64,000 nt of DNA from Collinsella sp. (GCA_019419525.1 DXZU01000001.1:125746-189745), one strand, 5' to 3'. Numbered from the stretch's first letter, positions 33,467 to 40,651 are shown. Program-made: numbers and translations. The notes: generated by a model not told the origin, from the letters alone.

Positions 33467-34755
33467 TGGCCCGTTTCCCTCTTGTTCCCACGGCACCCGA
33501 GCCCGAGCGTGCCATTTTGGTTGGTGTTGAATGGCGCGACAATGCATGGCCGCTCGATCGCTCGCTTGATGAGCTGGAGCGTCTTGCCCACACGGCTGGT
33601 GCCCAGTGCGTGGCACGCTTATCGCAGCGTTTGGTAAAGCCGTATCCTAAATCGTTTATCGGTTCCGGTAAGGTTGAAGAGCTGTGCGGCCTGGTACATC
33701 GCATGGATGCCGATGTCGTTATTTTTGACGACGACCTGACGCCCTCGCAGCAATCCTATTTGGAGAAAGCCGTGGGCGAGCCGGTAAAGATTATCGATCG
33801 TACTGCACTGATCTTGGATATCTTTGGCCTTCATGCTCAGACGCGTGAGGGACGCCTACAGGTACAGCTGGCACAGCTTCAATATTTGTTGCCTCGTCTG
33901 CGTGGCATGTGGAGTCATCTCGCCAAGGAACAGACGCGCGGCGGCATCGGCTCACGCTTTGGTCAGGGCGAAAGTCAGCTCGAGGTCGACCGTCGCCTCA
34001 TTCGTAATAAGATCGCTGCGCTTCGTCGTGAGCTCAAGCAGGTTGAACAGCGTCGCGATGTTCAATCCAAGAGCCGCATTGAGTCACCGGCGTTTCGCGT
34101 CGCGTTAGCCGGTTATACCAATGCTGGTAAATCGACGTTGCTCAATCGTCTTACCGGCTCTACGGTACTTTCGCAGGACAAGCTGTTTGCTACGCTCGAC
34201 CCGACGACGCGTTCGTATCGCCTGCCCGGCGGTCGCGGCATGACGATTACCGATACCGTCGGCTTTATTCAAAAGCTGCCGCATGGCCTGGTCGATGCCT
34301 TTAAATCGACGCTGTCCGAGGTGTTGGGTGCCGATCTAATTCTCAAAGTCGTAGATGCGTCTGACGAGGACTATGAGCGGCAGCTGGAGGCTGTCGACCG
34401 CGTGCTTGATGAGATCGGCGCCGGAGAGCGTTTGACGCTGACCGTATTCAATAAAATCGATCTTCTCGATAGCGTCGATCGATTGAGTTTCCGTCGTCGC
34501 TATCCGGAGGCCGTTCTGTTCTCGGCCCAAACGGGCGAGGGGCTCGACGATCTCGTCGACCGGATTGCTCGCGAGTCGGCTGCCACCGATGTGTTGCTCT
34601 CTGCTGATATCCCGTATCGCGAGGGCGCTCTCATCACGCTGGTGCATGAGCAGGGAACCCTTCTGCATGAGGAATATCTCGAGGACGGCGTTCGCATTGT
34701 GGCGAAGTTGCCGGCTCGTATTGCACCGCGGCTCGAGCGTTATCGCACCGAGTAG
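33466..34755 (+). CDS. hflX: Ribosome-splitting GTPase HflX
   Basis: HflX binds the 50S subunit and splits stalled ribosomes. The 429-residue product has the glycine-rich N-terminal domain (KSFIGSGKVEEL, QTREGRLQVQLAQLQYLLPRL, GGIGSRFGQGESQLEVDRR). The GTPase domain has G1 GYTNAGKS near residue 216, DTVGFI and FNKIDLLD. It starts on the miaA stop (TAATG). Its last 16 bases overlap the 3' end of the convergent DUF1624 gene, leaving no room for a terminator between them. Confidence 0.94.
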   Translation: MARFPLVPTAPEPERAILVGVEWRDNAWPLDRSLDELERLAHTAGAQCVARLSQRLVKPYPKSFIGSGKVEELCGLVHRMDADVVIFDDDLTPSQQSYLEKAVGEPVKIIDRTALILDIFGLHAQTREGRLQVQLAQLQYLLPRLRGMWSHLAKEQTRGGIGSRFGQGESQLEVDRRLIRNKIAALRRELKQVEQRRDVQSKSRIESPAFRVALAGYTNAGKSTLLNRLTGSTVLSQDKLFATLDPTTRSYRLPGGRGMTITDTVGFIQKLPHGLVDAFKSTLSEVLGADLILKVVDASDEDYERQLEAVDRVLDEIGAGERLTLTVFNKIDLLDSVDRLSFRRRYPEAVLFSAQTGEGLDDLVDRIARESAATDVLLSADIPYREGALITLVHEQGTLLHEEYLEDGVRIVAKLPARIAPRLERYRTE

Positions 34756-35444
34756 ACGAGCTCCAAAATGCCCAGAATGATGGGCTGATGCAGCAGATAA
34801 AAGGGGAGAGCGTGACGTCCAAGCCTGGCGAGCGCCGGCAGGGGGTTGACGTAGGCCCAGCTAGGGACGGTCTTATCGATACTCTTCGCTATGTGTGCGG
34901 CGAAGTATCCTGCAAGATACATAAAGATAAACGGGATGATGGGGTAGTAATCACCTGAGACAAACCCAGGGCTCGGAAATCCCAGCCACGCCAGGTAGGG
35001 GACAGGGTAGATCGTTTTGGGGATGCTCCAGGTGATTGCGAACAACATAAGGCATAGGGGCATGCCCCATCTCGCCGTTATCTTCTTAAGGACGGGATCG
35101 GTCAACGCCACGATGCCGGTGCATGCGGCCATGCAGTAGATGATGCCAAAATTAACCGAATCGTCGACTGAGACAAGTGTTGTTGCCAACCAGACAACGA
35201 GTGCTGCTAAGGCGTATTTGGCGACACGTTTGATATTGTTGCGCGATAGGGTGCACATCCAACCGGCGATAAACAAAAATACCCAGCTGATGCTGGCGCG
35301 CCAGATGTCTTGAAAGGCTGACTGGGTAAACCAGGGCATATCCCAGCCGTACAGGTAGGCGAGATCATAGCAAGCGTGAAAACCTGCCATAGAAATCATC
35401 GTAAACCCGCGGACGGTATCAAATATGGTTATGCGTTTTTGCAT
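34740..35444 (-). CDS. DUF1624 / HGSNAT-like membrane protein
   Basis: The 234-residue product has about seven hydrophobic helices and begins ITIFDTVRGFTMISMAGFHACYDL, the pattern of the DUF1624/heparan-alpha-glucosaminide acyltransferase family. That family is thought to move acyl groups across membranes; the substrate here is unknown. Its ATG overlaps the lexA stop codon (TAATG on the minus strand), so it should be translated with lexA and respond to DNA damage. It overlaps hflX by 16 bases at the 3' end. Confidence 0.8.
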   Translation of the reverse strand: MQKRITIFDTVRGFTMISMAGFHACYDLAYLYGWDMPWFTQSAFQDIWRASISWVFLFIAGWMCTLSRNNIKRVAKYALAALVVWLATTLVSVDDSVNFGIIYCMAACTGIVALTDPVLKKITARWGMPLCLMLFAITWSIPKTIYPVPYLAWLGFPSPGFVSGDYYPIIPFIFMYLAGYFAAHIAKSIDKTVPSWAYVNPLPALARLGRHALPFYLLHQPIILGILELVYSVR

Positions 35445-36088
35445 TACGAGAACCGGCGCATCAAGCCGACGACTTTGCCCAGGATAACGGGATTCGTTGC
35501 ATAGATAGGTTCCATGGTGTCGTTCTCGGGCTGCAAGCGCACACGCCCCTGCTCCTTGTAGAACGTCTTGACGGTCGCCGAACCATCAATCATGGCCACG
35601 ACAATTTCGCCGTTCATGGCACTCTTTTGTTCGCGGACGATGATGTAATCGCCATTGAAGATGCCGACATTGATCATTGAGCTCCCATGCACCTCAAGGA
35701 TAAAGGAACCCTGATCAGTGGCGATTTCGGTCGGGATAGTAAACGTGTCTTCGATATTCTGCTCGGCCAGAATGGGAATCCCAGCCGCGACGCGACCAAC
35801 GAGCGGTAGCGAGACCGTTCCGCGAGGTGCGGTGGGCTCGTCAGATTTAGAAATTGAGACAGAGGAACCATCCTCGTTAAAGAGTTCCAGGGCGCGCGGT
35901 TTGGTGGCATCGCGCTTGAGTAGCCCGCGCGCTTCAAGGGCAGAGAGATGGGCGTGCACGGTGCTGGGGGAGGAAAGGCCCACGGCAGAAGCCATCTCGC
36001 GCACGCTGGGCGGATAACCCTTCTCCTGCTGATATTCCTTGATGAAGTCGTAAATTTGCTGCTGACGCTTGGTAATTTTGCGAGCCAT
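35444..36088 (-). CDS. lexA: LexA repressor
   Basis: LexA is the SOS repressor that cleaves itself when RecA is activated. The 214-residue product has an N-terminal winged helix (KITKRQQQIYDFI, YPPSVREMASAVGLSSPSTVHAHL). The Ala102-Gly103 cleavage site lies in GRVAAGIPI. The catalytic Ser137 (GSSMI) and Lys174 (ATVKTF) have the same 37-residue spacing as E. coli LexA. ATG at 36088 has AGAGGA upstream; longer starts would run into the first SOS box. Three SOS boxes lie between it and the divergent LysM gene. Confidence 0.96.
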   Translation of the reverse strand: MARKITKRQQQIYDFIKEYQQEKGYPPSVREMASAVGLSSPSTVHAHLSALEARGLLKRDATKPRALELFNEDGSSVSISKSDEPTAPRGTVSLPLVGRVAAGIPILAEQNIEDTFTIPTEIATDQGSFILEVHGSSMINVGIFNGDYIIVREQKSAMNGEIVVAMIDGSATVKTFYKEQGRVRLQPENDTMEPIYATNPVILGKVVGLMRRFS

Positions 36089-36111
36089 CAGGGCATCCTC
36101 TCTACCCATGT

Positions 36112-36125
36112 CAAACAAATGTTCG
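36112..36125 (-). promoter_or_regulatory. SOS box 1 upstream of lexA
   Basis: On the minus strand this reads CGAACATTTGTTTG, an SOS box with one degenerate half. It is the box closest to the lexA start and would allow autorepression. Confidence 0.75.
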
Positions 36126-36139
36126 AATTTTGCTTGACA

Positions 36140-36153
36140 GGAACAACTGTTCG
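36140..36153 (-). promoter_or_regulatory. SOS box 2 upstream of lexA
   Basis: On the minus strand this reads CGAACAGTTGTTCC, matching CGAAC-N4-GTTC. Confidence 0.85.
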
Positions 36154-36167
36154 AAGATAATAATAAC

Positions 36168-36181
36168 CGAACATTCGTTCT
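36168..36181 (+). promoter_or_regulatory. SOS box 3, shared lexA/LysM-gene intergenic region
   Basis: CGAACATTCGTTCT matches the SOS box and ends 5 bases before the -35 element of the divergent LysM gene, so LexA here can control both directions. Confidence 0.85.
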
Positions 36182-36186
36182 CGCGC

Positions 36187-36215
36187 TAGACATTTTTGTC
36201 CGCGCGGCTTGATAA
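36187..36215 (+). promoter_or_regulatory. Promoter of the LysM gene
   Basis: TAGACA (36187-36192), 17 bp, TGATAA (36210-36215), immediately downstream of SOS box 3. Confidence 0.55.
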
Positions 36216-36251
36216 AACTGTTCTCAGCAAAACACGCGAGAGGAGAACATG

Positions 36252-36701
36252 ATGAACGTAACGAATATGGTCCAGGGAAACCTCGCCCTTAAGCTCGAGA
36301 CGCCTGCAGAACCCACTTTTACGGTTGTTCAGGGTGGCCGCTCCGGCTTTCAGCCTTTGACCGTAAAGCCTGCGCGCAATCAGCAGGCTGTAGTCGCGCC
36401 GGCCCGCGTTGCCCTGAAGGTTCCGACGATTGTCGCCGTCGCCGTTGCGCTTACGCTCTTCTTTGTCCTCGCTATGTCGGTCTTTAGCACTCGTCACGCC
36501 GCGTATGCCGAGTCCGTTTCCAACATTATCTACGAGACCATTCGCGTTCAGCCTGGCGATTCTCTTTGGTCGATTGCCGAAGAATATCCAATCGAAGGCC
36601 TTTCCACGCAAGAGACTTCCGACATGATCCGTAGCGTCAATCATCTGGAGCATGGTTCGCTCGCCGCCGGTGCGCATCTTAAGGTTCCTGCTCGTTCGTA
36701 A
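36252..36701 (+). CDS. LysM membrane protein next to lexA, possible SOS cell-division inhibitor
   Basis: The 149-residue product has a cytoplasmic N-terminus of about 56 residues and one membrane helix (about 57-78). A LysM peptidoglycan-binding domain follows (about 96-146, VQPGDSLWSIAEEY). It is divergent from lexA with SOS boxes between. This matches Bacillus yneA and M. tuberculosis Rv2719c, which have a similar LysM design and halt division during DNA damage. Start choice: AGGAG at 36241 favours the second ATG, 36252. nrdR and dut follow. The function is inferred from architecture and context. Confidence 0.72.
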   Translation: MNVTNMVQGNLALKLETPAEPTFTVVQGGRSGFQPLTVKPARNQQAVVAPARVALKVPTIVAVAVALTLFFVLAMSVFSTRHAAYAESVSNIIYETIRVQPGDSLWSIAEEYPIEGLSTQETSDMIRSVNHLEHGSLAAGAHLKVPARS

Positions 36702-36752
36702 TCATTATCGCGCTGCGCATGGTACCCTTGTTATCGTTTAAGAGGAGGTACC

Positions 36753-37196
36753 ATGCGCTGTCCCAAATGCGGCAAGGCACATACCCGCGTCGTTGATTCC
36801 CGTATGCAGGAGTCAAATAACACCATTAAGCGCCGTCGCGAATGTTGCTCGTGTAACTACCGCTTTACAACGTTTGAGCGATGCGAGGACCCTGTCGAGG
36901 TCATTAAGTCAGATGGAACTAAGCAGCGGTTCGATCGCAATAAGCTTCTTGTCGGCTTGATGCGCGCCACCATCAAGCGCGATATCGACACTAAGAAGCT
37001 CAATGAGATTATCGATGACATCGAGGTCGAGCTGCGCTCTCGCACGCTGACGGCCGTCACGTCCCATGAGTTGGGTGACATGGTGCTCAAGCGCTTGGCC
37101 AAGATTGACAAGGTTGCGTACATCCGTTTTGCCTCGGTCTACCGCGATTTCAAAGACGTCGATGAATTTCTGCAAGAGCTCGACAAGCTAAGGTGA
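36753..37196 (+). CDS. nrdR: Transcriptional repressor NrdR
   Basis: NrdR represses ribonucleotide reductase genes according to ATP/dATP binding. The 147-residue product has the zinc ribbon MRCPKCG with Cys3, Cys6, Cys31 and Cys34, the RRRECCSCNYRFTTFE junction, and the ATP-cone domain (KSDGTKQRFDRNKLLVGL). The start follows AGAGGAGG. It sits between the LysM gene and dut, grouping DNA-damage response with nucleotide supply. Confidence 0.96.
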   Translation: MRCPKCGKAHTRVVDSRMQESNNTIKRRRECCSCNYRFTTFERCEDPVEVIKSDGTKQRFDRNKLLVGLMRATIKRDIDTKKLNEIIDDIEVELRSRTLTAVTSHELGDMVLKRLAKIDKVAYIRFASVYRDFKDVDEFLQELDKLR

Positions 37197-37200
37197 TTCC

Positions 37201-37644
37201 ATGTCCAACATTACCGTCAACATAAAGCGTCTCGACCCCACCGTCGAGCTTCCCAAATACGCCCATCCCACCGATGCCGGCTTGGATTTGCGCTCCAACG
37301 AGGACTGCGTCCTGAAGCCCTTCGAACGCCGTCTGGTCTCTACGGGGCTGGCCATCGCCCTGCCCGATGGCTACGCCGGCTTCGTTCAGCCCCGCAGCGG
37401 CTTGGCCATCAAGCAGGGCCTGTCTATAGTCAACACGCCGGGCCTCATCGACGCCCACTACCGAGGAGAACTCAAGGTTATCCTCATCAACCTGGACCCC
37501 TCAAACAACATCCAAATCAACAAAGGCGACCGCATAGCCCAACTCGTCATCCAAGAAGTCCCCACGGTCAACCTCATAGAAGTAGAAGAACTAGACGAAA
37601 CCGACCGAGGCAACGGAGGCTTCGGCTCCAGCGGCGTCGCTTAA
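37201..37644 (+). CDS. dut: dUTP diphosphatase
   Basis: A trimeric dUTPase that keeps uracil out of DNA and makes dUMP. The 147-residue product has all five motifs: DAGLDLRS, PRSGLA, NTPGLIDAHYRGEL, GDRIAQLVI and the C-terminal RGNGGFGSSG arm. It starts 4 bases after nrdR. From about 37440 on, codon use shifts: GAA, CAA, AAA, ATA and CTA become frequent and the coding strand becomes C- and A-rich, unlike the first half and the neighbouring genes. The protein itself looks normal. Confidence 0.96.
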   Translation: MSNITVNIKRLDPTVELPKYAHPTDAGLDLRSNEDCVLKPFERRLVSTGLAIALPDGYAGFVQPRSGLAIKQGLSIVNTPGLIDAHYRGELKVILINLDPSNNIQINKGDRIAQLVIQEVPTVNLIEVEELDETDRGNGGFGSSGVA

Positions 37645-37664
37645 TCATTTTCAAGATGTAGAGT

Positions 37665-37770
37665 TGGCCTCTCACCCGGGGCCCACACATATCATCCCGT
37701 GCTCAAACATTCTCGCTACGCTGCGAAACTGCGCGCGGGACGATATGTGTGGGCCCCGGGTGAGAGGCCA
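37665..37770. repeat. Long palindromic element B1
   Basis: Two 35-base arms (37665-37699 and 37736-37770) are reverse complements with one mismatch. The 36-base centre contains TCAAACATTCTCGCT and CGCTGCGAAACTGCGCG. It begins 21 bases after the dut stop. There is no T tract on either side, so it is not an ordinary terminator. The centre recurs in opposite orientation in B2. Confidence 0.9.
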
Positions 37771-38025
37771 CATACTTGAATATGTATTTCGACTTGCGCG
37801 GTGGGCCTCATCAATATAATTACGACTTGTTTGTTGTTCTGACTCTCTATTAGCTGGACTACATCCTTGTAAATCCTAACCGGGAATGTGTTTTAGGTTC
37901 TAGTTAGTATGCGGCAAAGGGATACCGCCTTTGTCGCATCGGCTTACTGTATTTATATTTTCCTGTTTTACCTTTGCAGGTTCTAATGGAGGGGATACCG
38001 AAGTAGCTGCTAGTAAGTAAACGCA
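37771..38025. other. AT-rich spacer between palindromes B1 and B2
   Basis: This is 255 bases without a credible gene, visibly AT-rich against the surroundings. It contains a 12-bp imperfect hairpin at 37909-37939 (ATGCGGCAAAGG with CCTTTGTCGCAT) and CCTGTTTTACCTTTGCAGG near its right end. The latter resembles the sequence at the same relative place in the spacer between A1 and A2. Confidence 0.5.
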
Positions 38026-38129
38026 GCCGCTCTGCCGGAGCCGCCCTTATATCGTTCCACGCGCAGTTTCGCAGCGAAGCGAGAATGTTTGAGCATGGAA
38101 TGATATAAGGGCGGCTCCGGCAGAGCGGC
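38026..38129. repeat. Long palindromic element B2 (inverted relative to B1)
   Basis: Two 36-base arms (38026-38061 and 38094-38129) pair with two mismatches. The central region, read in reverse complement, matches the 36-base B1 centre at 35 of 36 positions. The inner arm segment ATATCATYCC is also shared, while the outer arms differ but remain paired. It ends 10 bases before the end of the leftward glycosyltransferase gene. Confidence 0.9.
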
Positions 38130-38139
38130 GGACATTCGA

Positions 38140-39441
38140 CTAGCGGATATGCGCGGGCTTTCCGCCCCAGTAGAAGCGGCAGAAGGCTCGTTTGCGCTTT
38201 TGGGGCTTGCCTACGAGCTCCATGGCGGCGATGGCTATGTCTTCGGCTGCGTGGGGGCGGCGTAGTACTTCGCCGTTGATGAGTAGGGCTTTGAGTGATT
38301 CGGGATGATCGTGCAAGTGACGTAGGGTAACGATGAGCTCTCGTGCGGTGGTGACATGCATGCTGGCGCCCATGCCGGTGAGCATGGTGGTGTTGGCCTT
38401 TTCCTGGCCATAGGACTTGCCCAGCAGGATCATCGGCAGGTGTGCGCACAGGCATTCGGTGACGGTGAGTCCGCCCGATTTGAGAATTGCCAGGTCGCAG
38501 CCGTGCATAAGCGCTGCCATATCATCGACATAGTCCAGAACCGTGACGTTTTCGAGCTTCATGGCGTCGAAGAGCGTTTTGAGGCGGGTGGCATATTCGG
38601 TGTCTTTGCCCGGCAAAAAGACAAAGTGCATGTCTTCGAAGCTGCGTAGGAAGGGGAGGGTGCGGTCCATCTCCGCGCGAAAGCGAACGTACGGTTGAGG
38701 CAAGCTGGCACCGGCCATTACCAGCACGACGGTCTTGTCGGTGGGGAGGTTGAACTTAGCTAGCTCTTCCTCGCGATCGTAATCCGTGTCGAATCCGGCG
38801 CGAATAGGAATGCCGGTAATGCGAATCTTTGTCTCGAGCACCTTGCGCGGACGCAGCGTTTCGGCCATAAATTCGTTGGCAACACAGAATAAATCGGTGT
38901 CCTTGTGGGGCCACCATCCCTCGACTTCGTAGTCGGTCGGTACGCAGATGACCGGATAATCGATACCCGTAATTACGCGGGCGCCCACGGCAACATTGGC
39001 TGCTGTGATGTGCGTTGCAACCACGGCTATGGGCCTGCGGCTACGAATATATTCGTTGAAGGCGGGGAACATAATTCGCGACCATGCCGTTCCGCCACCC
39101 CAGAGAAGATGTCCCGTAAGCGTATATCGCCAGGTCAGGTCGTAAATGGGGCGCGTGGCTCCCGTAAAAGAAGCCGCGGTCTTATTACCGTCGAATTTAA
39201 TACGTCCAAAATCAAGGATATCGAGCACTTCAATCTCAATATCCTCGGGGATGCCATTGGTGCCGCGGATGAGGTCGAATGCCTGCGCAATCGCATTTGC
39301 GGCGGCCTTGTGGCCCGAGCCAACGGAGGCGTGCACGATGGTCACGAGAGGTTTTTGCTGAGCCAGGAGCGTGGTTTGCTCCGATTGGGGAGTGCTGTGC
39401 GTGAGCAGGGGAGCGTCGTCACTCGTCTGCGCCTGGTCCAT
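38140..39441 (-). CDS. MGDG-synthase/UgtP-type glycosyltransferase
   Basis: The 433-residue product resembles the family of monogalactosyldiacylglycerol synthases and processive diacylglycerol glucosyltransferases (GT28). ASVGSGHKAAANAI near the start is the family's N-terminal lipid-acceptor motif. LVMAGASLPQPYVRF and ILKSGGLTVTECLCAHLPMIL form the nucleotide-sugar site. It probably glycosylates diacylglycerol for glycolipid or lipoteichoic acid anchors. ATG at 39441 has GAAGGGGAG upstream; ATG at 39480 has none. The first 35 residues are Gln/Ser/Thr-rich and not conserved. Confidence 0.82.
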   Translation of the reverse strand: MDQAQTSDDAPLLTHSTPQSEQTTLLAQQKPLVTIVHASVGSGHKAAANAIAQAFDLIRGTNGIPEDIEIEVLDILDFGRIKFDGNKTAASFTGATRPIYDLTWRYTLTGHLLWGGGTAWSRIMFPAFNEYIRSRRPIAVVATHITAANVAVGARVITGIDYPVICVPTDYEVEGWWPHKDTDLFCVANEFMAETLRPRKVLETKIRITGIPIRAGFDTDYDREEELAKFNLPTDKTVVLVMAGASLPQPYVRFRAEMDRTLPFLRSFEDMHFVFLPGKDTEYATRLKTLFDAMKLENVTVLDYVDDMAALMHGCDLAILKSGGLTVTECLCAHLPMILLGKSYGQEKANTTMLTGMGASMHVTTARELIVTLRHLHDHPESLKALLINGEVLRRPHAAEDIAIAAMELVGKPQKRKRAFCRFYWGGKPAHIR

Positions 39442-39510
39442 CGATAACTCCCCTTCAGCTTTGTAATACGGATTTATCATTGTAGTGCATGAGTGTCACG
39501 TTCACGTAAA

Positions 39511-39522
39511 TTTGGGTATGAG
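39511..39522 (+). promoter_or_regulatory. Putative trxB -10 element
   Basis: TTTGGGTATGAG about 40 bases upstream of the trxB start fits the GGGTANNN pattern seen at several genes in this window. The divergent glycosyltransferase gene must share this 118-bp region. Confidence 0.35.
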
Positions 39523-39559
39523 CGCAAAGAACGACAACGTTTCGACGAAAGGACGCTTC

Positions 39560-40498
39560 ATGACTACCGATAAGCCGATCGATGTTGCGATTATCGGTGG
39601 CGGCCCCGCGGGCTATGCTGCCGCTATTTATGCTGCGCGTGCCAACCTGACGACGACCGTGATTGAGCAGGGCATGTCGGGAGGGCAGATCGCCACAACC
39701 AATGAGGTCGAGAACTATCCGGGTTTCCCGCTCCTGAGTGGCGCCGAACTCGGCGAGCGTTTTCAGCAGCATGCAGAGGGCCTGGGAGCACAGGTTACAT
39801 GGAGCATGGTTACGGGTATCGATTACGATGCCGATGCAGCGTTGTTTACGGTGCATCACGATATGGGCGATACGCTGGCCTCGAGCGTTATCGCTTGCAT
39901 GGGTGCCACGCCGCGTCCGGCAGGTTTCGCAGGCGAGGATACGTATCGCGGTCGTGGCGTTTCATATTGCGCAACATGTGACGGCATGTTTTTCCGCGGC
40001 AAGCAGGTTTTTGTAATCGGTGGTGGCAATTCGGCATGCGAAGAGGCTCTGTTCCTGTCCGACCTTGCCAACAGTGTGACCATCGTGCTGCGCCGCGACC
40101 AGTTCCGTGCGCCCGATGGTGTTGTTCAGAAAGTACTCGCAAAGGACAATATTACAGTTAGGTACCAAACTAGTATTGTGGAGCTATCGGGCGATGCCAT
40201 GCCAACGACGATCACCTTTAAGGACAATGCATCCGGTGAGACTCATACCGAGTCATTTGAGCCTGGCTCGTTTGGCATCTTTGTCTTTACCGGGACGCAA
40301 CCCCATACCGAGCTTGTTGAGCATCTAGTCGATCTGGCGCCTGATGGCGGCATTCTGACTGATGAATCCATGGCGACCCGCACGCCAGGTCTATTTGCCG
40401 CTGGCGATATCCGTTCCAAGCGCTTACGCCAGGTTGTGACCGCCGTTTCTGATGGAGCCATAGCGGCAACCAACGCATACGCATTTCTCCGTGTATAA
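39560..40498 (+). CDS. trxB: Thioredoxin-disulfide reductase
   Basis: A flavoprotein that reduces thioredoxin with NADPH. The 312-residue product has GGGPAGYAAAIYAAR (FAD site), the redox pair Cys137/Cys140 in CATCDG, GGGNSACEEALFL (NADPH site) and a C-terminal GDIRSKRLRQVVTAVSDGA. ATG at 39560 follows AAAGGA; the frame opens 75 bases earlier without a ribosome binding site. A dif-like sequence begins on its stop codon and a terminator follows. Confidence 0.95.
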   Translation: MTTDKPIDVAIIGGGPAGYAAAIYAARANLTTTVIEQGMSGGQIATTNEVENYPGFPLLSGAELGERFQQHAEGLGAQVTWSMVTGIDYDADAALFTVHHDMGDTLASSVIACMGATPRPAGFAGEDTYRGRGVSYCATCDGMFFRGKQVFVIGGGNSACEEALFLSDLANSVTIVLRRDQFRAPDGVVQKVLAKDNITVRYQTSIVELSGDAMPTTITFKDNASGETHTESFEPGSFGIFVFTGTQPHTELVEHLVDLAPDGGILTDESMATRTPGLFAAGDIRSKRLRQVVTAVSDGAIAATNAYAFLRV

Positions 40499-40524
40499 GT
40501 ACGATAATATATCTTATGTAAGGT
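40497..40524. other. Candidate dif (XerC/XerD recombination) site
   Basis: The 28-mer starting on the trxB stop contains CGATAATATATCTTATGT. From memory it agrees with Bacillus dif at about 20 of 28 positions, with the XerD half TTATGTAA intact and the central AATATAT present. The CGATAAT/TTATGT core also fits published actinobacterial dif patterns. It lies in the zone where gene orientation switches from rightward to leftward, as expected near a replication terminus. Confidence 0.6.
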
Positions 40525-40542
40525 TGTTATCAATTTATTAAT

Positions 40543-40583
40543 TGGCGGGACGAAGCATCAGTGCACTGTCCCGCCAGTTTTCT
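40543..40583 (+). terminator. Terminator of trxB
   Basis: TGGCGGGAC (40543-40551) pairs with GTCCCGCCA (40568-40576), followed by GTTTTCTTG. Confidence 0.8.
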
Positions 40584-40602
40584 TGCCGGCTATGTGGTAT
40601 GC

Positions 40603-40616
40603 AAAACTAGATAACC
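40603..40616. promoter_or_regulatory. Putative operator before the DUF1836 gene
   Basis: AAAACTAGATAACC lies just upstream of -10-like TAGAAT/TACAAT sequences. Nearly the same motif (AAACTAGATAGCC) occurs on both strands of a palindrome before degV at 42257-42295. Since the gene encodes a MerR-like protein, autoregulation is plausible. Confidence 0.5.
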
Positions 40617-40651
40617 TAGAATACAATATAGAAAATGAACGGAGGACCTTT

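Noticed and set aside
37665..38129. Palindromes as CRISPR repeats or an insertion sequence
   Set aside because: There are only two copies per locus, inverted, with differing arms, no regular spacers and no transposase or cas gene.
37904..38455. A 183-codon minus frame across palindrome B2 and the glycosyltransferase end
   Set aside because: It overlaps a real gene in another frame and crosses the palindrome; the product is Arg/His/Pro-rich without similarity.
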